DNA of 33,143 nt from an uncultured Planctomycetaceae bacterium (GCA_903831155.1 CAIKWU010000079.1:1-33143), one strand, 5' to 3'. Counted from the first letter of the stretch, positions 1 through 9,151 are shown. The notes: generated by a model from the letters alone, not told the origin. Made by a program: numbers and translations.

Positions 1-1144
1 AGTCCTCGTCGACCACCGAGAGCAACGCGTCGAAACCGGCCCGTGGGTCGGCGAACGCCTCGGCGAACGACTCGCTCACGTAGGACACCGCCGTGATCGG
101 CTTGGAGGCGTCGGCGCGGAGCGGTGCGAAGGCGGGCAGATCGATGAGCGCCCGCCTGCCGCTTCCGGGAAGAGCCAGCTTGTCGAGGTGGTCGGCGGAG
201 TCTCCGAGCGACACGATCACCCAGTCGCCGATGCGGCCGACGGCGAGCACGAGGTCGAGTTCGCGGAGCCGGTCGAACACCTGCTCGGCCCGCTGGTCGT
301 CGCCGGCGGCCGCGGCCACCTCCCGCTCCAGGTCCGCCCAGGGCGCGCGGTTCCCATCGAAGGTGAACGTGAGCACCTCGCCTCCGGCCACCTTCCGGCG
401 GGCGAGCGACGTGGCGAGGTCGGGATCGGCCTGGAGGATGGTGGCCGCGAGCGTCTCGATCCGGGCGAGCTGTTCGTCGGCCACGTCGCCCTTCGTGGTC
501 CTGAAGCCCCAGACCACGTCGGGCACCACGAGAAGATCGAGGTTCTCCGCGAGCGTCTCCAGCACGAGCCGGGCATTCCGGCGGGTATCGACGTCCCCGG
601 CGAACACCTCCAGTTCGGAGTCCTGCGTGTCGCCGTCGCCGGGCAGGTCCTCGACGACCATGTCCTCGCGGCCGGCGGCGATGCCTGCCCGTTGCTGCGC
701 CGTCATCAGCTTGCGGATGAGCGTCCAGAACGACGCGCACGACGGCTCGCCGTAGACGAACGTGTCGGTCGCGATCATGTCGGTGAGCAGCTCGGCGGCC
801 ACCTCGTTCTCGGGCAGCAGCAGGAACGCCTCGAACGTCGAGAACGGGCTGCCCGGAGTGGTCCGCTGCTCCTCGTAGGATTCGAGAGCCCGCTTCACGG
901 CCGGCAGGCCCATGACCGCCTTGAAGGCGTTGCTCTGCACGATGGCGTCGTACTGCTGCCGCAGCCGCAGCGACGACGACAGGAACGCGGCGTCGTGGGG
1001 CACGATCGCGACTCCCTCCGGTCCGGCGGCGGCCCTTGCCACGGCCGGGCCGACGATCATGGCGGCGACGGCCGCGATCGCGAGGCGGTGGCCGGCAGCG
1101 AAAAAGGGGCGGCGGGGAGCGATCCAGAGCAGGAGCGTGAGCAT
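1..1144 (-). CDS. Hypothetical secreted protein, C-terminus truncated by window edge (reads MLTLLLWIAPRRPFFAAGHRLAIAAVAAMIVGPAVARAAAGPEGVAIVPHDAAFLSSSLRLRQQYDAI...)
   Basis: Open minus-strand frame from ATG (cat at 1142-1144) to the window edge, with a signal-like hydrophobic N-terminus. It is absent from the ORF track because it has no stop in the window; the ORFs listed here are other-frame shadows. Confidence 0.75.
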   Translation of the reverse strand, partial: MLTLLLWIAPRRPFFAAGHRLAIAAVAAMIVGPAVARAAAGPEGVAIVPHDAAFLSSSLRLRQQYDAIVQSNAFKAVMGLPAVKRALESYEEQRTTPGSPFSTFEAFLLLPENEVAAELLTDMIATDTFVYGEPSCASFWTLIRKLMTAQQRAGIAAGREDMVVEDLPGDGDTQDSELEVFAGDVDTRRNARLVLETLAENLDLLVVPDVVWGFRTTKGDVADEQLARIETLAATILQADPDLATSLARRKVAGGEVLTFTFDGNRAPWADLEREVAAAAGDDQRAEQVFDRLRELDLVLAVGRIGDWVIVSLGDSADHLDKLALPGSGRRALIDLPAFAPLRADASKPITAVSYVSESFAEAFADPRAGFDALLSVVDED

Positions 1145-1384
1145 GGGGCGGTTCTCACCCGGCGAGGCCGAACGGTGGACGCGACACCATCGACGCGCCC
1201 TGGCATCGTAAGATATGCGATTCTGCCCTTCCGGGAACACCGCAGGTTCGAAGGGTTGCGCGGAGCCAGTCGCGACCACTCGGCAGGCCGCTGGGCCACG
1301 GAGCGGACGACCGCCGCCCTCGAGCCGGCGATGCATGCATGACTGATCTGCGACCGGCTGTCGGGACAGCAAGGAGATCCGCCC

Positions 1385-2281
1385 GTGTTTCTCGGTGACA
1401 CCCTGATCGTCGACACGTTCGCCGAGGCGTTCCGCCTGCGGTTCGCGAGGCTGCTGGTGACCGCCCACGACGACCACTGGCTGGCAGCCGCGCTGGCATC
1501 GACCTGCGGCTATGGAACGAGCGTGATCGGCTGCGATGCCGAGACCGGGGTCGAGCGACTCGCAGCCCCGGACCAGACGCCCGACGGCCGGCCCGGTGCC
1601 TTCGTGATGCTGTTCGCCTTCTCGGCGGAAGCGCTCGCCGCGGCGGTCGCCAATCGCGTCGCCCAGTGCCTGCTGACCTGCCCCTCCACGGCCGTCTTCG
1701 ACGGGCTACCGGGCGAGCCGGATCGCATTCCGATGGGAGGGCACGTGCGGTTTTTCGGCGACGGCCACGAGAAGACGAAGCTCGTGGACGGTCGTCGATT
1801 CTGGCGCGTGCCGGTGATGGACGGCGAGTTTCTCGTCGAGGAGACGGCCGGCATCGCCAAGGGGGTTGGCGGCGGCAACTTCATCGTTCAGGGGCGAAGC
1901 CAGCAGGCCACGCTCGACGCAGCCCGGCGGTCGGTCGCCGCGATCGCGGCGGTGCCGTTCACGATCACGCCGTTTCCGGGTGGCGTCGTCCGTTCCGGGA
2001 GCAAGGTGGGATCGAGGTACGCCGGCCTGCGGGCCTCCACCAACGAGGCGTTCTGTCCGGGACTGGCCGGCCGCGTGCCGGTGACCGAGATCCACCCCGA
2101 GGCCACGTGCTGCGCGGAGATCGTCATCGACGGAAGCGATGAGTCGGCCGTGGCGGCGGCGATGGCCACCGGAATCCGGGCGGCGGCCGCCGCCGACGTG
2201 CCGGCGATCTCGGCGGGTCACTACGGTGGCAAGCTGGGCAAGTTCCACCTCCATCTCCGGCACCTCCTTGGGTCTGCCTGA
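1385..2281 (+). CDS. fhcD: Formylmethanofuran--tetrahydromethanopterin N-formyltransferase (Ftr/FhcD)
   Basis: 298 aa; family-like motifs SKVGSRYAGLRASTNEAFCPGL, ITPFPGGVVRSGSKVG, GGNFIVQG and HYGGKLGKFHLHL. GTG start with AAGGAG 8 nt upstream. Confidence 0.9.
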   Translation: MFLGDTLIVDTFAEAFRLRFARLLVTAHDDHWLAAALASTCGYGTSVIGCDAETGVERLAAPDQTPDGRPGAFVMLFAFSAEALAAAVANRVAQCLLTCPSTAVFDGLPGEPDRIPMGGHVRFFGDGHEKTKLVDGRRFWRVPVMDGEFLVEETAGIAKGVGGGNFIVQGRSQQATLDAARRSVAAIAAVPFTITPFPGGVVRSGSKVGSRYAGLRASTNEAFCPGLAGRVPVTEIHPEATCCAEIVIDGSDESAVAAAMATGIRAAAAADVPAISAGHYGGKLGKFHLHLRHLLGSA

Positions 2282-2409
2282 GATTCTCCACGTCGGTCCG
2301 GGCTGCCACCTGCCGAATGCCCTTCTCCGCGGCCCGGGGCGTGTGGTAGTTCCCGCCAGATTCCGGGAGGCCGTCCCTCCCGGCCGCAAGGGTTCCGAGG
2401 GTCGCCGCC

Positions 2410-4893
2410 ATGACCGAGTCCGCCACCGATCCCCGTCCTTCCCGTCAGGATCTCGTGGTTCCGCCTCCACGGTCGTCGAATCTGCCGTTGATGGTGGGCG
2501 CGGTGGCATGCGCCACCCTGGGCTTCGGCCTGGTGTGGGCGCTCGGGATCGGCCGAAGCCCAGGCCGCGACGAGGCCGCCGACGACGCTCCAGCGGTCGC
2601 GGAACGTGACGCCCCCGGCACGGAACACGCCGATGCAGGTGAGCACGCCCACGCCCCACCCCACGGTGCTTCCGAACCGGACATGCTCCCGCTGGCCAAC
2701 GACGCCATGCCGATGAATCCCGCTCCCGGCCGGTGGTCGCAGCGCTCCTCGACCGGTGGTCTGCCGGAAGAGACCGCGGAGGATGCCGGAGGACCACGGC
2801 AGGTCTCGCTCGACATGCCGGAAGCGCCGACGAGCGTGGCTCCGCGGCGGTTCGCACGGTTTCCCGAAGCAGCCAACGTTGCCGACCAGGCCACGCCTGC
2901 CGCGGCGGAAGAGGCCATCGTCGATGCCGCGACGGACGAAGCTCCCGAGGCCGGGGCCCCTCCGGTCGCACCCTCTGACCCTGCCACGGGAGAGTTCGAT
3001 GGGCAGCCCGTGGCCGATCGAGAGGCCGAGTCCCGCGGCGATGTCGGTCCGATCCCCCCGCCGGCGGCGCCTGCCCCGGAGCCGTCGCCCCCCGGCGAAC
3101 TTCCGCTTCCGGAGGATCCGGGTGATCTTGCGGCGGCGCCCGCCCCGGAGCCCCCCGCCGCGGTCGCGCCGGACCAGTCGTCGGCGCCGGCTGCCGCGGC
3201 ATTCGGGGCCGCCCCCTCGCCCTTCGCCGGCGCCATGCCGCCCGCGCCGCCACTTCCTCCGCCGCAGCCCTTCCAGCCATCGGCGTTCGGCGCACCGGCC
3301 GCGTTGCCGCCGTTCGCCTCGGCCTCGCCTGCCGCCGCCGTCCCTCCGCCCGCGGCTCCTCCGGCGGCCCCCTCGCCCCCACCCGCCGCCGTGCCGTTCG
3401 CCTCCGCGCCTCCCATGATCGCCCCGCCGTCTGCGACGGCCGTCCCCGACGTGCCGCCGCCGGCACCCGTCACCGGCCAGGGCCGCCCGGGCCCGATGCA
3501 GCTCGAAGGGGTGCAGACCCCGCAGGTGTCCGTCGAGAAGCGCGGGCCGAGGGAGATTTCCGTCGGCAAGCCGGCCCGCTACGAGATCCTGGTCCGCAAC
3601 GTCGGCAGCGCCACCGCTCACGACGTGGTCCTCCGCGATGCCGTGCCGGAGGGCACGGCCCTCGTGACCACCACGCCTCCCGCCAGCCCGGTAAACCACG
3701 CCTCCGGCGACGCGGACGCGGCGCTGGTGTGGTCGCTCGGGATGCTGCCGCCCGGAGGGCAGGCGATCGTCACGATGGAGGTCATGCCGCAGGTCGAGGG
3801 CGACATCGGCAGCGTGGCGAGCGTGAGCTTTCGTGCCGACGCCTCGGTCCGGTCGCGGGCCACGAAGCCCGATCTGGCGATCGAGTGCCGCCAGCCGGAG
3901 CCGGTGCTGATCGGCCGCGACCTCCAGATCACGATCACGGTCACCAATCCCGGGACCGGCATCGCCACCGGCGTGGTCCTGGAGGGTTTTCTGCCCGACA
4001 ACGTCTCGCACCGCTCGGGGGGCGAGCTTGAGTTCGACGTCGGCCAGCTGCGGCCCGGCGAGTCGCGGACGATCGACCTCGTGCTCGGCACCCGCGGCCC
4101 TGGCATCCACGCCGCCCGCTTCACCGCCCGCGCCGACGGGGGCATCGACGTGAAGCACCAGGTGCCGATCGAGGTCACGGCGCCCACGCTCGAGCTCGCG
4201 ATCGACATGCCGCTGCGCCGGTTCCTGCAACGGCCTGCGACCTGCACGATCTCGATGGTCAACGCGGGCACGGCCCCCGCCCGCTCGATCGAACTCGCCG
4301 CCCAGCTGCCCCCCGGCGTGAAGTTCGTGAAGGCCAACAACGCCGGCTGGCACGACGACCGCACCCACCGTGTGCTGTGGAGCCTCGAGGAACTGCCGGC
4401 GGGTGAGAACGGCACGGTGCAGGTGGTCGTGATGCCCGTGGAGCTCGGACCGCAGAAGATCGTGGCGGCGGCCCGCAGCGCCGACGGCCTCTCGGCCCAG
4501 GCCGGGCACACCTGCGACGTCGAGGGCCTCGCCGCGCTGTCGTTCGAGGTGCTCGACAGCGAGGATCCGATCGAGGTGGACGGCGTCACCGAGTACGTGG
4601 TCCGGGTGACCAACCAGGGCACGAAGCCCGCGACGGGCGTGCGGCTCACCGCCGCGCTGCTCGGCGACCTCGAGCCGCTCGACGCCACCGGGCCCGCCGG
4701 CCACCGCTTCGAGAATCTGGCGGTCTCGTTCGAGCCGCTGGCCAAGCTGGCCCCCGCCGAGGAGGCGGTGTTCCGGATCCGCGCCCGGGGGCGCCGCGCA
4801 GGCGACCAGCGCATCCAGGTGCAGTTGACGAGCGCCGACCAGCCCGCTCCGATCACGAAGGAGGAGATCACGCGGGTCTATGCTGACCGCTGA
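2410..4893 (+). CDS. DUF11 (conserved repeat domain) protein with one N-terminal TM segment and a long Pro/Ala-rich linker
   Basis: 827 aa; at least four CARDB/DUF11-like repeats (e.g. PARYEILVRNVGSATAHDVVLRDAVPEGT, LQITITVTNPGTGIATGVVLEGFLPDNV, TCTISMVNAGTAPARSIELAAQLPPGVKFV, TEYVVRVTNQGTKPATGVRLTAALLGDL) after a P/A-rich region. Confidence 0.8.
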   Translation: MTESATDPRPSRQDLVVPPPRSSNLPLMVGAVACATLGFGLVWALGIGRSPGRDEAADDAPAVAERDAPGTEHADAGEHAHAPPHGASEPDMLPLANDAMPMNPAPGRWSQRSSTGGLPEETAEDAGGPRQVSLDMPEAPTSVAPRRFARFPEAANVADQATPAAAEEAIVDAATDEAPEAGAPPVAPSDPATGEFDGQPVADREAESRGDVGPIPPPAAPAPEPSPPGELPLPEDPGDLAAAPAPEPPAAVAPDQSSAPAAAAFGAAPSPFAGAMPPAPPLPPPQPFQPSAFGAPAALPPFASASPAAAVPPPAAPPAAPSPPPAAVPFASAPPMIAPPSATAVPDVPPPAPVTGQGRPGPMQLEGVQTPQVSVEKRGPREISVGKPARYEILVRNVGSATAHDVVLRDAVPEGTALVTTTPPASPVNHASGDADAALVWSLGMLPPGGQAIVTMEVMPQVEGDIGSVASVSFRADASVRSRATKPDLAIECRQPEPVLIGRDLQITITVTNPGTGIATGVVLEGFLPDNVSHRSGGELEFDVGQLRPGESRTIDLVLGTRGPGIHAARFTARADGGIDVKHQVPIEVTAPTLELAIDMPLRRFLQRPATCTISMVNAGTAPARSIELAAQLPPGVKFVKANNAGWHDDRTHRVLWSLEELPAGENGTVQVVVMPVELGPQKIVAAARSADGLSAQAGHTCDVEGLAALSFEVLDSEDPIEVDGVTEYVVRVTNQGTKPATGVRLTAALLGDLEPLDATGPAGHRFENLAVSFEPLAKLAPAEEAVFRIRARGRRAGDQRIQVQLTSADQPAPITKEEITRVYADR

Positions 4894-4917
4894 CGAGCCC
4901 TCCGTGGCCTCGTCAGC
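4889..4917. terminator. Hairpin between convergent genes (GCTGACGAG - 11 nt loop - CTCGTCAGC)
   Basis: 9-bp perfect inverted repeat overlapping the stop codon of the DUF11 gene, upstream of the pheT stop on the opposite strand; no clear T-tract. Confidence 0.4.
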
Positions 4918-4951
4918 TCGATCCGACGCAGGTGACGCCGAGGGTTGGTTC

Positions 4952-7006
4952 CTACGACCCCCGCAGCGATGCCCCCGCCCGGCGGCCACATTCGGCGACC
5001 ACCTCGTCGACGATCCGCCCGGCCTCCTCGCCGGAGAGCGTCTCTGTGGGGCTGCGGAGCGTGAGCGCGACAACGAAGCTCTTCCTGCCCGCGCCCAGCC
5101 GGTCGGCGTCGCGCCACACCTGCACGAGCCTGCAGCGCTCGATCACACCGGCCGCCGCGGCGTGGATCGCCCCCTCGACACGGCCCCACGGCACCGTCTC
5201 GTCGACCACGAGGTTCACGTCCCGTTGCACGGCTGGAAAGTCACTCGGCCTGACCAGCGGCCGTTCGACGGTGGCGGCGAAGGTGAGCAGGTCGAGCCTG
5301 ATCTCCGCCGCCGACACCGGCCCGGGCAGCCCCGCCGCGGACTCCGCCACCTCGCCCACGACGGCCACCCGCCTCACGCCGCCGTCGCTGGCAGCGAGCA
5401 CCACCTCGGCCGCCCGGCCACGCGCGAACGGCTCGAGGTCAATTGGCCGGTATTCGAGCCTCGCGGCTTCACTGGCGACGCCGAGGCCGGCGAGCACCGC
5501 ATCGCACAGGGCCTTGGCCGTGGGAAAGCCACCCCCTGCCACGATGGCGACGAGCAGCGGCTCCTCGACGGGGCCGTTGTTCCTGTCGGCAGCCGCGGGG
5601 CGGGAGACGTAGCCGCGGGCGATCTCAAAGAGGTCGGCATCGTCGACACCCACCGCCACGTTGCCGGCGCGGGCCTCGAGCAGGCTCGGCAGCAGACTCC
5701 GTCTCAGCCGATCCGCTCCGCGAACGAGCGGCGGTGAGATCGAGAGCGGCGGCGTGTCGCCCCACGGGCTCGGCGCCATGGCCATCGCCTCTGTCACCAC
5801 GCTGCGCGTCATCGCCTCGCAGAGCCCCGCGCCCACGAGCACCTCCGAGACACGGCGGACGGTGATCTCCCGATCGGAGAGTTCGATCGGCCGCGCCGCC
5901 ACCGCCACGTCCTCGGGCACTCGGTCATACCCCTCGATCCGCGCGATCTCCTCGACGAGGTCGATTTCCCGCCAGCAGTCGCGACGCCAGGTGGGCGCCC
6001 GCCAGCCGTGGTCGTGCGGCGCGTCGCCAGGCTCCTCGACGAAGCCAAGGGCCGTGAGGATCCGCCGCTGCCGGGAGTCGGCGATGTCGACCCCGAGCAC
6101 CTCGCCCACCCGTTCGGCCGCCAGGCGGATCACGGCCGGTGCGCAGGCCAGCCGACCGGCGACCACCGCGCCGCGTTCGAGGGTGCCGCCGGCGAGATCG
6201 AGGATCAGGGCGGCGGCACGCCGGCTGGCCCATTCGACCATCGCCGGATCGGGGCCGCGCTCGAAGCGATACGACGAGCCGCTCGCCAGCACGAGTCCCC
6301 GTGCGGCGGCCCGCACCGCCAGCGGGGCGAACTGGGCCGATTCCAGGACCACGTCCGCGGTGGACGGCGAGATCTCCGTGTCGGCGCCACCCATGACGCC
6401 CGCCAGGGCCACCGGCCGCTCGGCGTCGGCGATCACGCACATCCGCTCGGTGAGGGAATATGTCTTGTGGTTGATGGCGGTGAACGGCTCGCCCTCGATC
6501 GCCCGTCGGACGACGATTCGGCCGCCCTTGATCCTGGCGAGGTCGAACGCGTGGAGGGGTTGGCCGCACTCGAGCATCACGTAGTTGGTGACGTCGACCA
6601 CGTTGTTGACGCTCGCCACCCCCACCGTGGCCAGCCGCTCGACCAGCCACTTGGGGCTCGGGCCCACTTTCACGCCGCGGATCACCCGCGCCGTATACCA
6701 GGGGCAGATCTCCGGGGAGCGGATATCGACGGCGATGCTGCGGGCGGCCTCGCCTGTGCCCTCGAGCGGCCGCGGGTCGGGCACGTGCAAGGGACGGCCG
6801 AAGAGCACCGCGACCTCGCGGGCGACACCGACGTGGCCGAGCCAGTCGGGCCGATTGCTCGTCACCTCGATCTCAATCGCCGAGTCGCTGCCCACCGTGG
6901 TGGTCGACTCGTGGTTGAGCCCGGCCATCAGCAGCCGCTCGACGACCTCGTCGAGCGACCCCGGCACCTGCACGTAATCCGCCAGCCAGTTCGCGGAGAT
7001 GATCAT
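4952..7006 (-). CDS. pheT: Phenylalanine--tRNA ligase beta subunit
   Basis: 684 aa; B1 start MIISANWLADYVQVP, IEIEVTSNRPDWLGHVGVAREVAVLFG, VNNVVDVTNYVMLECGQPLHAFD, MGGADTEIS, ERGPDP, C-terminal FDX-ACB region (FPAVQRDVNLVVDE). Immediately downstream of pheS. Confidence 0.96.
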   Translation of the reverse strand: MIISANWLADYVQVPGSLDEVVERLLMAGLNHESTTTVGSDSAIEIEVTSNRPDWLGHVGVAREVAVLFGRPLHVPDPRPLEGTGEAARSIAVDIRSPEICPWYTARVIRGVKVGPSPKWLVERLATVGVASVNNVVDVTNYVMLECGQPLHAFDLARIKGGRIVVRRAIEGEPFTAINHKTYSLTERMCVIADAERPVALAGVMGGADTEISPSTADVVLESAQFAPLAVRAAARGLVLASGSSYRFERGPDPAMVEWASRRAAALILDLAGGTLERGAVVAGRLACAPAVIRLAAERVGEVLGVDIADSRQRRILTALGFVEEPGDAPHDHGWRAPTWRRDCWREIDLVEEIARIEGYDRVPEDVAVAARPIELSDREITVRRVSEVLVGAGLCEAMTRSVVTEAMAMAPSPWGDTPPLSISPPLVRGADRLRRSLLPSLLEARAGNVAVGVDDADLFEIARGYVSRPAAADRNNGPVEEPLLVAIVAGGGFPTAKALCDAVLAGLGVASEAARLEYRPIDLEPFARGRAAEVVLAASDGGVRRVAVVGEVAESAAGLPGPVSAAEIRLDLLTFAATVERPLVRPSDFPAVQRDVNLVVDETVPWGRVEGAIHAAAAGVIERCRLVQVWRDADRLGAGRKSFVVALTLRSPTETLSGEEAGRIVDEVVAECGRRAGASLRGS

Positions 7007-7010
7007 GGCG

Positions 7011-8030
7011 TCAGAACTGCCTGAGGAACCGGGCGTCGTTGCGGTAGAAGTCGCGGATGTCGTCGACGCCGTAGCGCCGGGCGGCGATCCGCTCCACGCC
7101 GAGGCCGAAGGCGAACCCGGAGACGGCGTCGGGGTCGTAGCCCACGGCCTCCAGCACCGCGGGGTCGACCATTCCCGCCCCCCCCATCTCGACCCAGCGG
7201 CCGCCCCACTCCATGTCGACCTCCACGCTCGGCTCGGTGAACGGGAAGAACGACGGGCGGAACCGCACCTTCACGTCGCCGCCGAGGAAGCTCGACGCGA
7301 ACATCCGCAGCACGCTCTTGAGATGGGCCATGGTCGTGCCCGGCTCCACGAGGAGGCCCTCCACCTGATGGAACATCGGGTAGTGCGTGGCGTCGGCGGT
7401 GTCGGGCCGGTACACCCGGCCGAGCGACACGATCCGCAGCGGCGGTTCCCGGTTCTCCATCACGCGAATCTGCACGGTGCTGGTCTGCGACCGCAGCAGC
7501 AGCGGGTCGTTCCCCTGCGCGACCGCGAGGTAGAAGTTGTCGAGCGGATCGCGGGCCGGATGCTCGGCCGGGATCGCCAGCGCCTCGAAGTTGTGCCACT
7601 GGTCCTCGACCTCGGGGCCATCGACGCTCTCGAAGCCCAGCCGTCCCATGATCTCCTGGACGCGGCGAATCGTCCGGGTGATCGGGTGCAGGTGGCCGAG
7701 ACGGATCGGCTCCGTGGGAAGCGTGACGTCGATGGCCGTCGTCGCCCGCCCGGTCGCGGCCGTCGCGATGCGGGTCTGGGCCACCTCGAAACAGGCCGTG
7801 ATCGCGTTCTTCGCGTCGTTGAAGTGCCGGCCGCCGTCGGGCTTGTCAGCCGGGGCGAGTCCGCCGAGCGACTTCTGCACGGACTTCAGACGACCGCTCT
7901 TCGCTCCCAGAAACTCGATGCGTGCCGCCTCGAGCGCCGCGGCGTCGGTCGCCGCGGTCAGGGCGGACTCCGCGTCGCCGCGCAGCCGCTCCAGTTCGGC
8001 GCGGAACGTGTCGAGCGGCACGCTTGTCAC
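7011..8030 (-). CDS. pheS: Phenylalanine--tRNA ligase alpha subunit
   Basis: Motifs [117 protein letters not shown]. The ORF opens at 8096, but GTG 8030 avoids overlap with rplT and gives a normal N-terminus. Confidence 0.94.
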   Translation of the reverse strand: MTSVPLDTFRAELERLRGDAESALTAATDAAALEAARIEFLGAKSGRLKSVQKSLGGLAPADKPDGGRHFNDAKNAITACFEVAQTRIATAATGRATTAIDVTLPTEPIRLGHLHPITRTIRRVQEIMGRLGFESVDGPEVEDQWHNFEALAIPAEHPARDPLDNFYLAVAQGNDPLLLRSQTSTVQIRVMENREPPLRIVSLGRVYRPDTADATHYPMFHQVEGLLVEPGTTMAHLKSVLRMFASSFLGGDVKVRFRPSFFPFTEPSVEVDMEWGGRWVEMGGAGMVDPAVLEAVGYDPDAVSGFAFGLGVERIAARRYGVDDIRDFYRNDARFLRQF

Positions 8031-8034
8031 GGCG

Positions 8035-8412
8035 TCACGCGACCGCGGCCGGCTCCGGGATGCCCAGGGCCTTGCGGACCTCGGCGGCGACGGCATCGAA
8101 CCCCGTGGGATCGAGCACCGCCATCTCGGCGAGCGTGCGGCGATCGAGTTCGCAGCCGATCTTGTCGAGCCCTGCGATCAGTTGGCTGTAGCGGAAGCCC
8201 CGCTCGCGGCAGGCGGCGTTGAGCCGCACGATCCAGAGCCGGCGGAAATCCCGCTTCTTCCGCCGCCGGTCGCGGCGGGCGTAGACGCCAGCCCGGATGA
8301 TCGCTTCCTTGGCGGTGCGGAGCAGCCGGCGACGACCGCCGACGGAGCCCTTCACCCGCTTGAAGAGTCGCTTCTTGGCACGGAGACGCGGGACGACACT
8401 CTTGGTACGCAT
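8035..8412 (-). CDS. rplT: 50S ribosomal protein L20
   Basis: [85 protein letters not shown] at 8412. Confidence 0.95.
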   Translation of the reverse strand: MRTKSVVPRLRAKKRLFKRVKGSVGGRRRLLRTAKEAIIRAGVYARRDRRRKKRDFRRLWIVRLNAACRERGFRYSQLIAGLDKIGCELDRRTLAEMAVLDPTGFDAVAAEVRKALGIPEPAAVA

Positions 8413-8555
8413 GGCTCGAAACCTTGGACGGCTGGGGGCCCAGGGGGCCCGGATCGGGAGAACCCTAAAATGTGCCGTGTTTTGCGGCAAATGCAAGGGC
8501 GCTGGATGGTGCGGGGTGTTTTGGCCTCGGCGTGGCCGCGGCTGGGCGGGCGAGG

Positions 8556-8647
8556 GGTTCCGGGCTCAAGTGGTCGCTGCGGTCCGGCGGGGGGTGCAGC
8601 GGGTTCCGGGCCCCAGTGATAGGTGCGGTCCGGCGGCGGTGGCATGC
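8556..8647. repeat. Imperfect tandem duplication, about 46 bp unit x2
   Basis: ggttccgggctcaagtggtcgctgcggtccggcgggg (from 8556) and ggttccgggccccagtgataggtgcggtccggcggcgg (from 8602): same order, period 46, a few substitutions. Confidence 0.6.
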
Positions 8648-8730
8648 TCTTCGCCGGCGGGTTTTGTGAGTTCACGACCGGGAACGATTTCTGGCGGCCG
8701 CCGCGAGGCACACAACGCGCCGGACTCATG

Positions 8731-8880
8731 CGTGTCTCAGGACTGCCCGCCTGGATGGCGGGCGCTTCGGGCCCAGCCCGCACCGGCCACGAGGGCGGTG
8801 CGGGCGTGTCTCAGGACTGCCCGCCTGGATGGCGGGCGCCTCGCGCCCAGCCCGCACCGGCCACGAGGGCGGTGCGGGCG
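8731..8880. repeat. Tandem duplication, 74 bp unit x2 (plus start of a third), each with two inverted repeats
   Basis: cgtgtctcaggactgcccgcctggatggcgggcgc... begins at 8731 and 8805; a partial third start (cgtgtattcag) at 8879 runs into rpmI. Each unit has GCCCGCC-TGGAT-GGCGGGC and CCCGCACCG-(10 nt)-CGGTGCGGG. Confidence 0.85.
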
Positions 8881-8885
8881 TGTAT

Positions 8886-9089
8886 TCAGTAGCTGTACTT
8901 GCCGAGCGCGTCGTGGATCCGGTGCTCGTCGGACTCGGCAAGCACGCCGGTCCCACGAAGCTTCCGCTTCCGCTTGGCCGTGAGGCGGACCTGGAGATGG
9001 CTCGTTCCCGCGCGGCGGTGCTTCACCTTGCCGGTGGCGGTGATCCGGAAACGCTTCTTGACGCCCTTGTGGGTCTTCTGCTTCGGCAT
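8886..9089 (-). CDS. rpmI: 50S ribosomal protein L35
   Basis: 67 aa MPKQKTHKGVKKRFRITATGKVKHRRAGTSHLQVRLTAKRKRKLRGTGVLAESDEHRIHDALGKYSY; between infC and rplT. Confidence 0.95.
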   Translation of the reverse strand: MPKQKTHKGVKKRFRITATGKVKHRRAGTSHLQVRLTAKRKRKLRGTGVLAESDEHRIHDALGKYSY

Positions 9090-9151
9090 GGTGATGCTCC
9101 CTGAACGGCTGACGGACGGTGCGGAGGTGGGGTGGACGGCGGTGGGGACGG

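Noticed and set aside
2221-5073. 950-aa minus-strand ORF opposite the DUF11 gene
   Set aside because: Antisense shadow with biased composition; the plus-strand frame has DUF11 repeats.
8413-8885. CRISPR array in the rpmI-rplT spacer
   Set aside because: The repeats are contiguous tandem units without unique spacers, and there are no cas genes.
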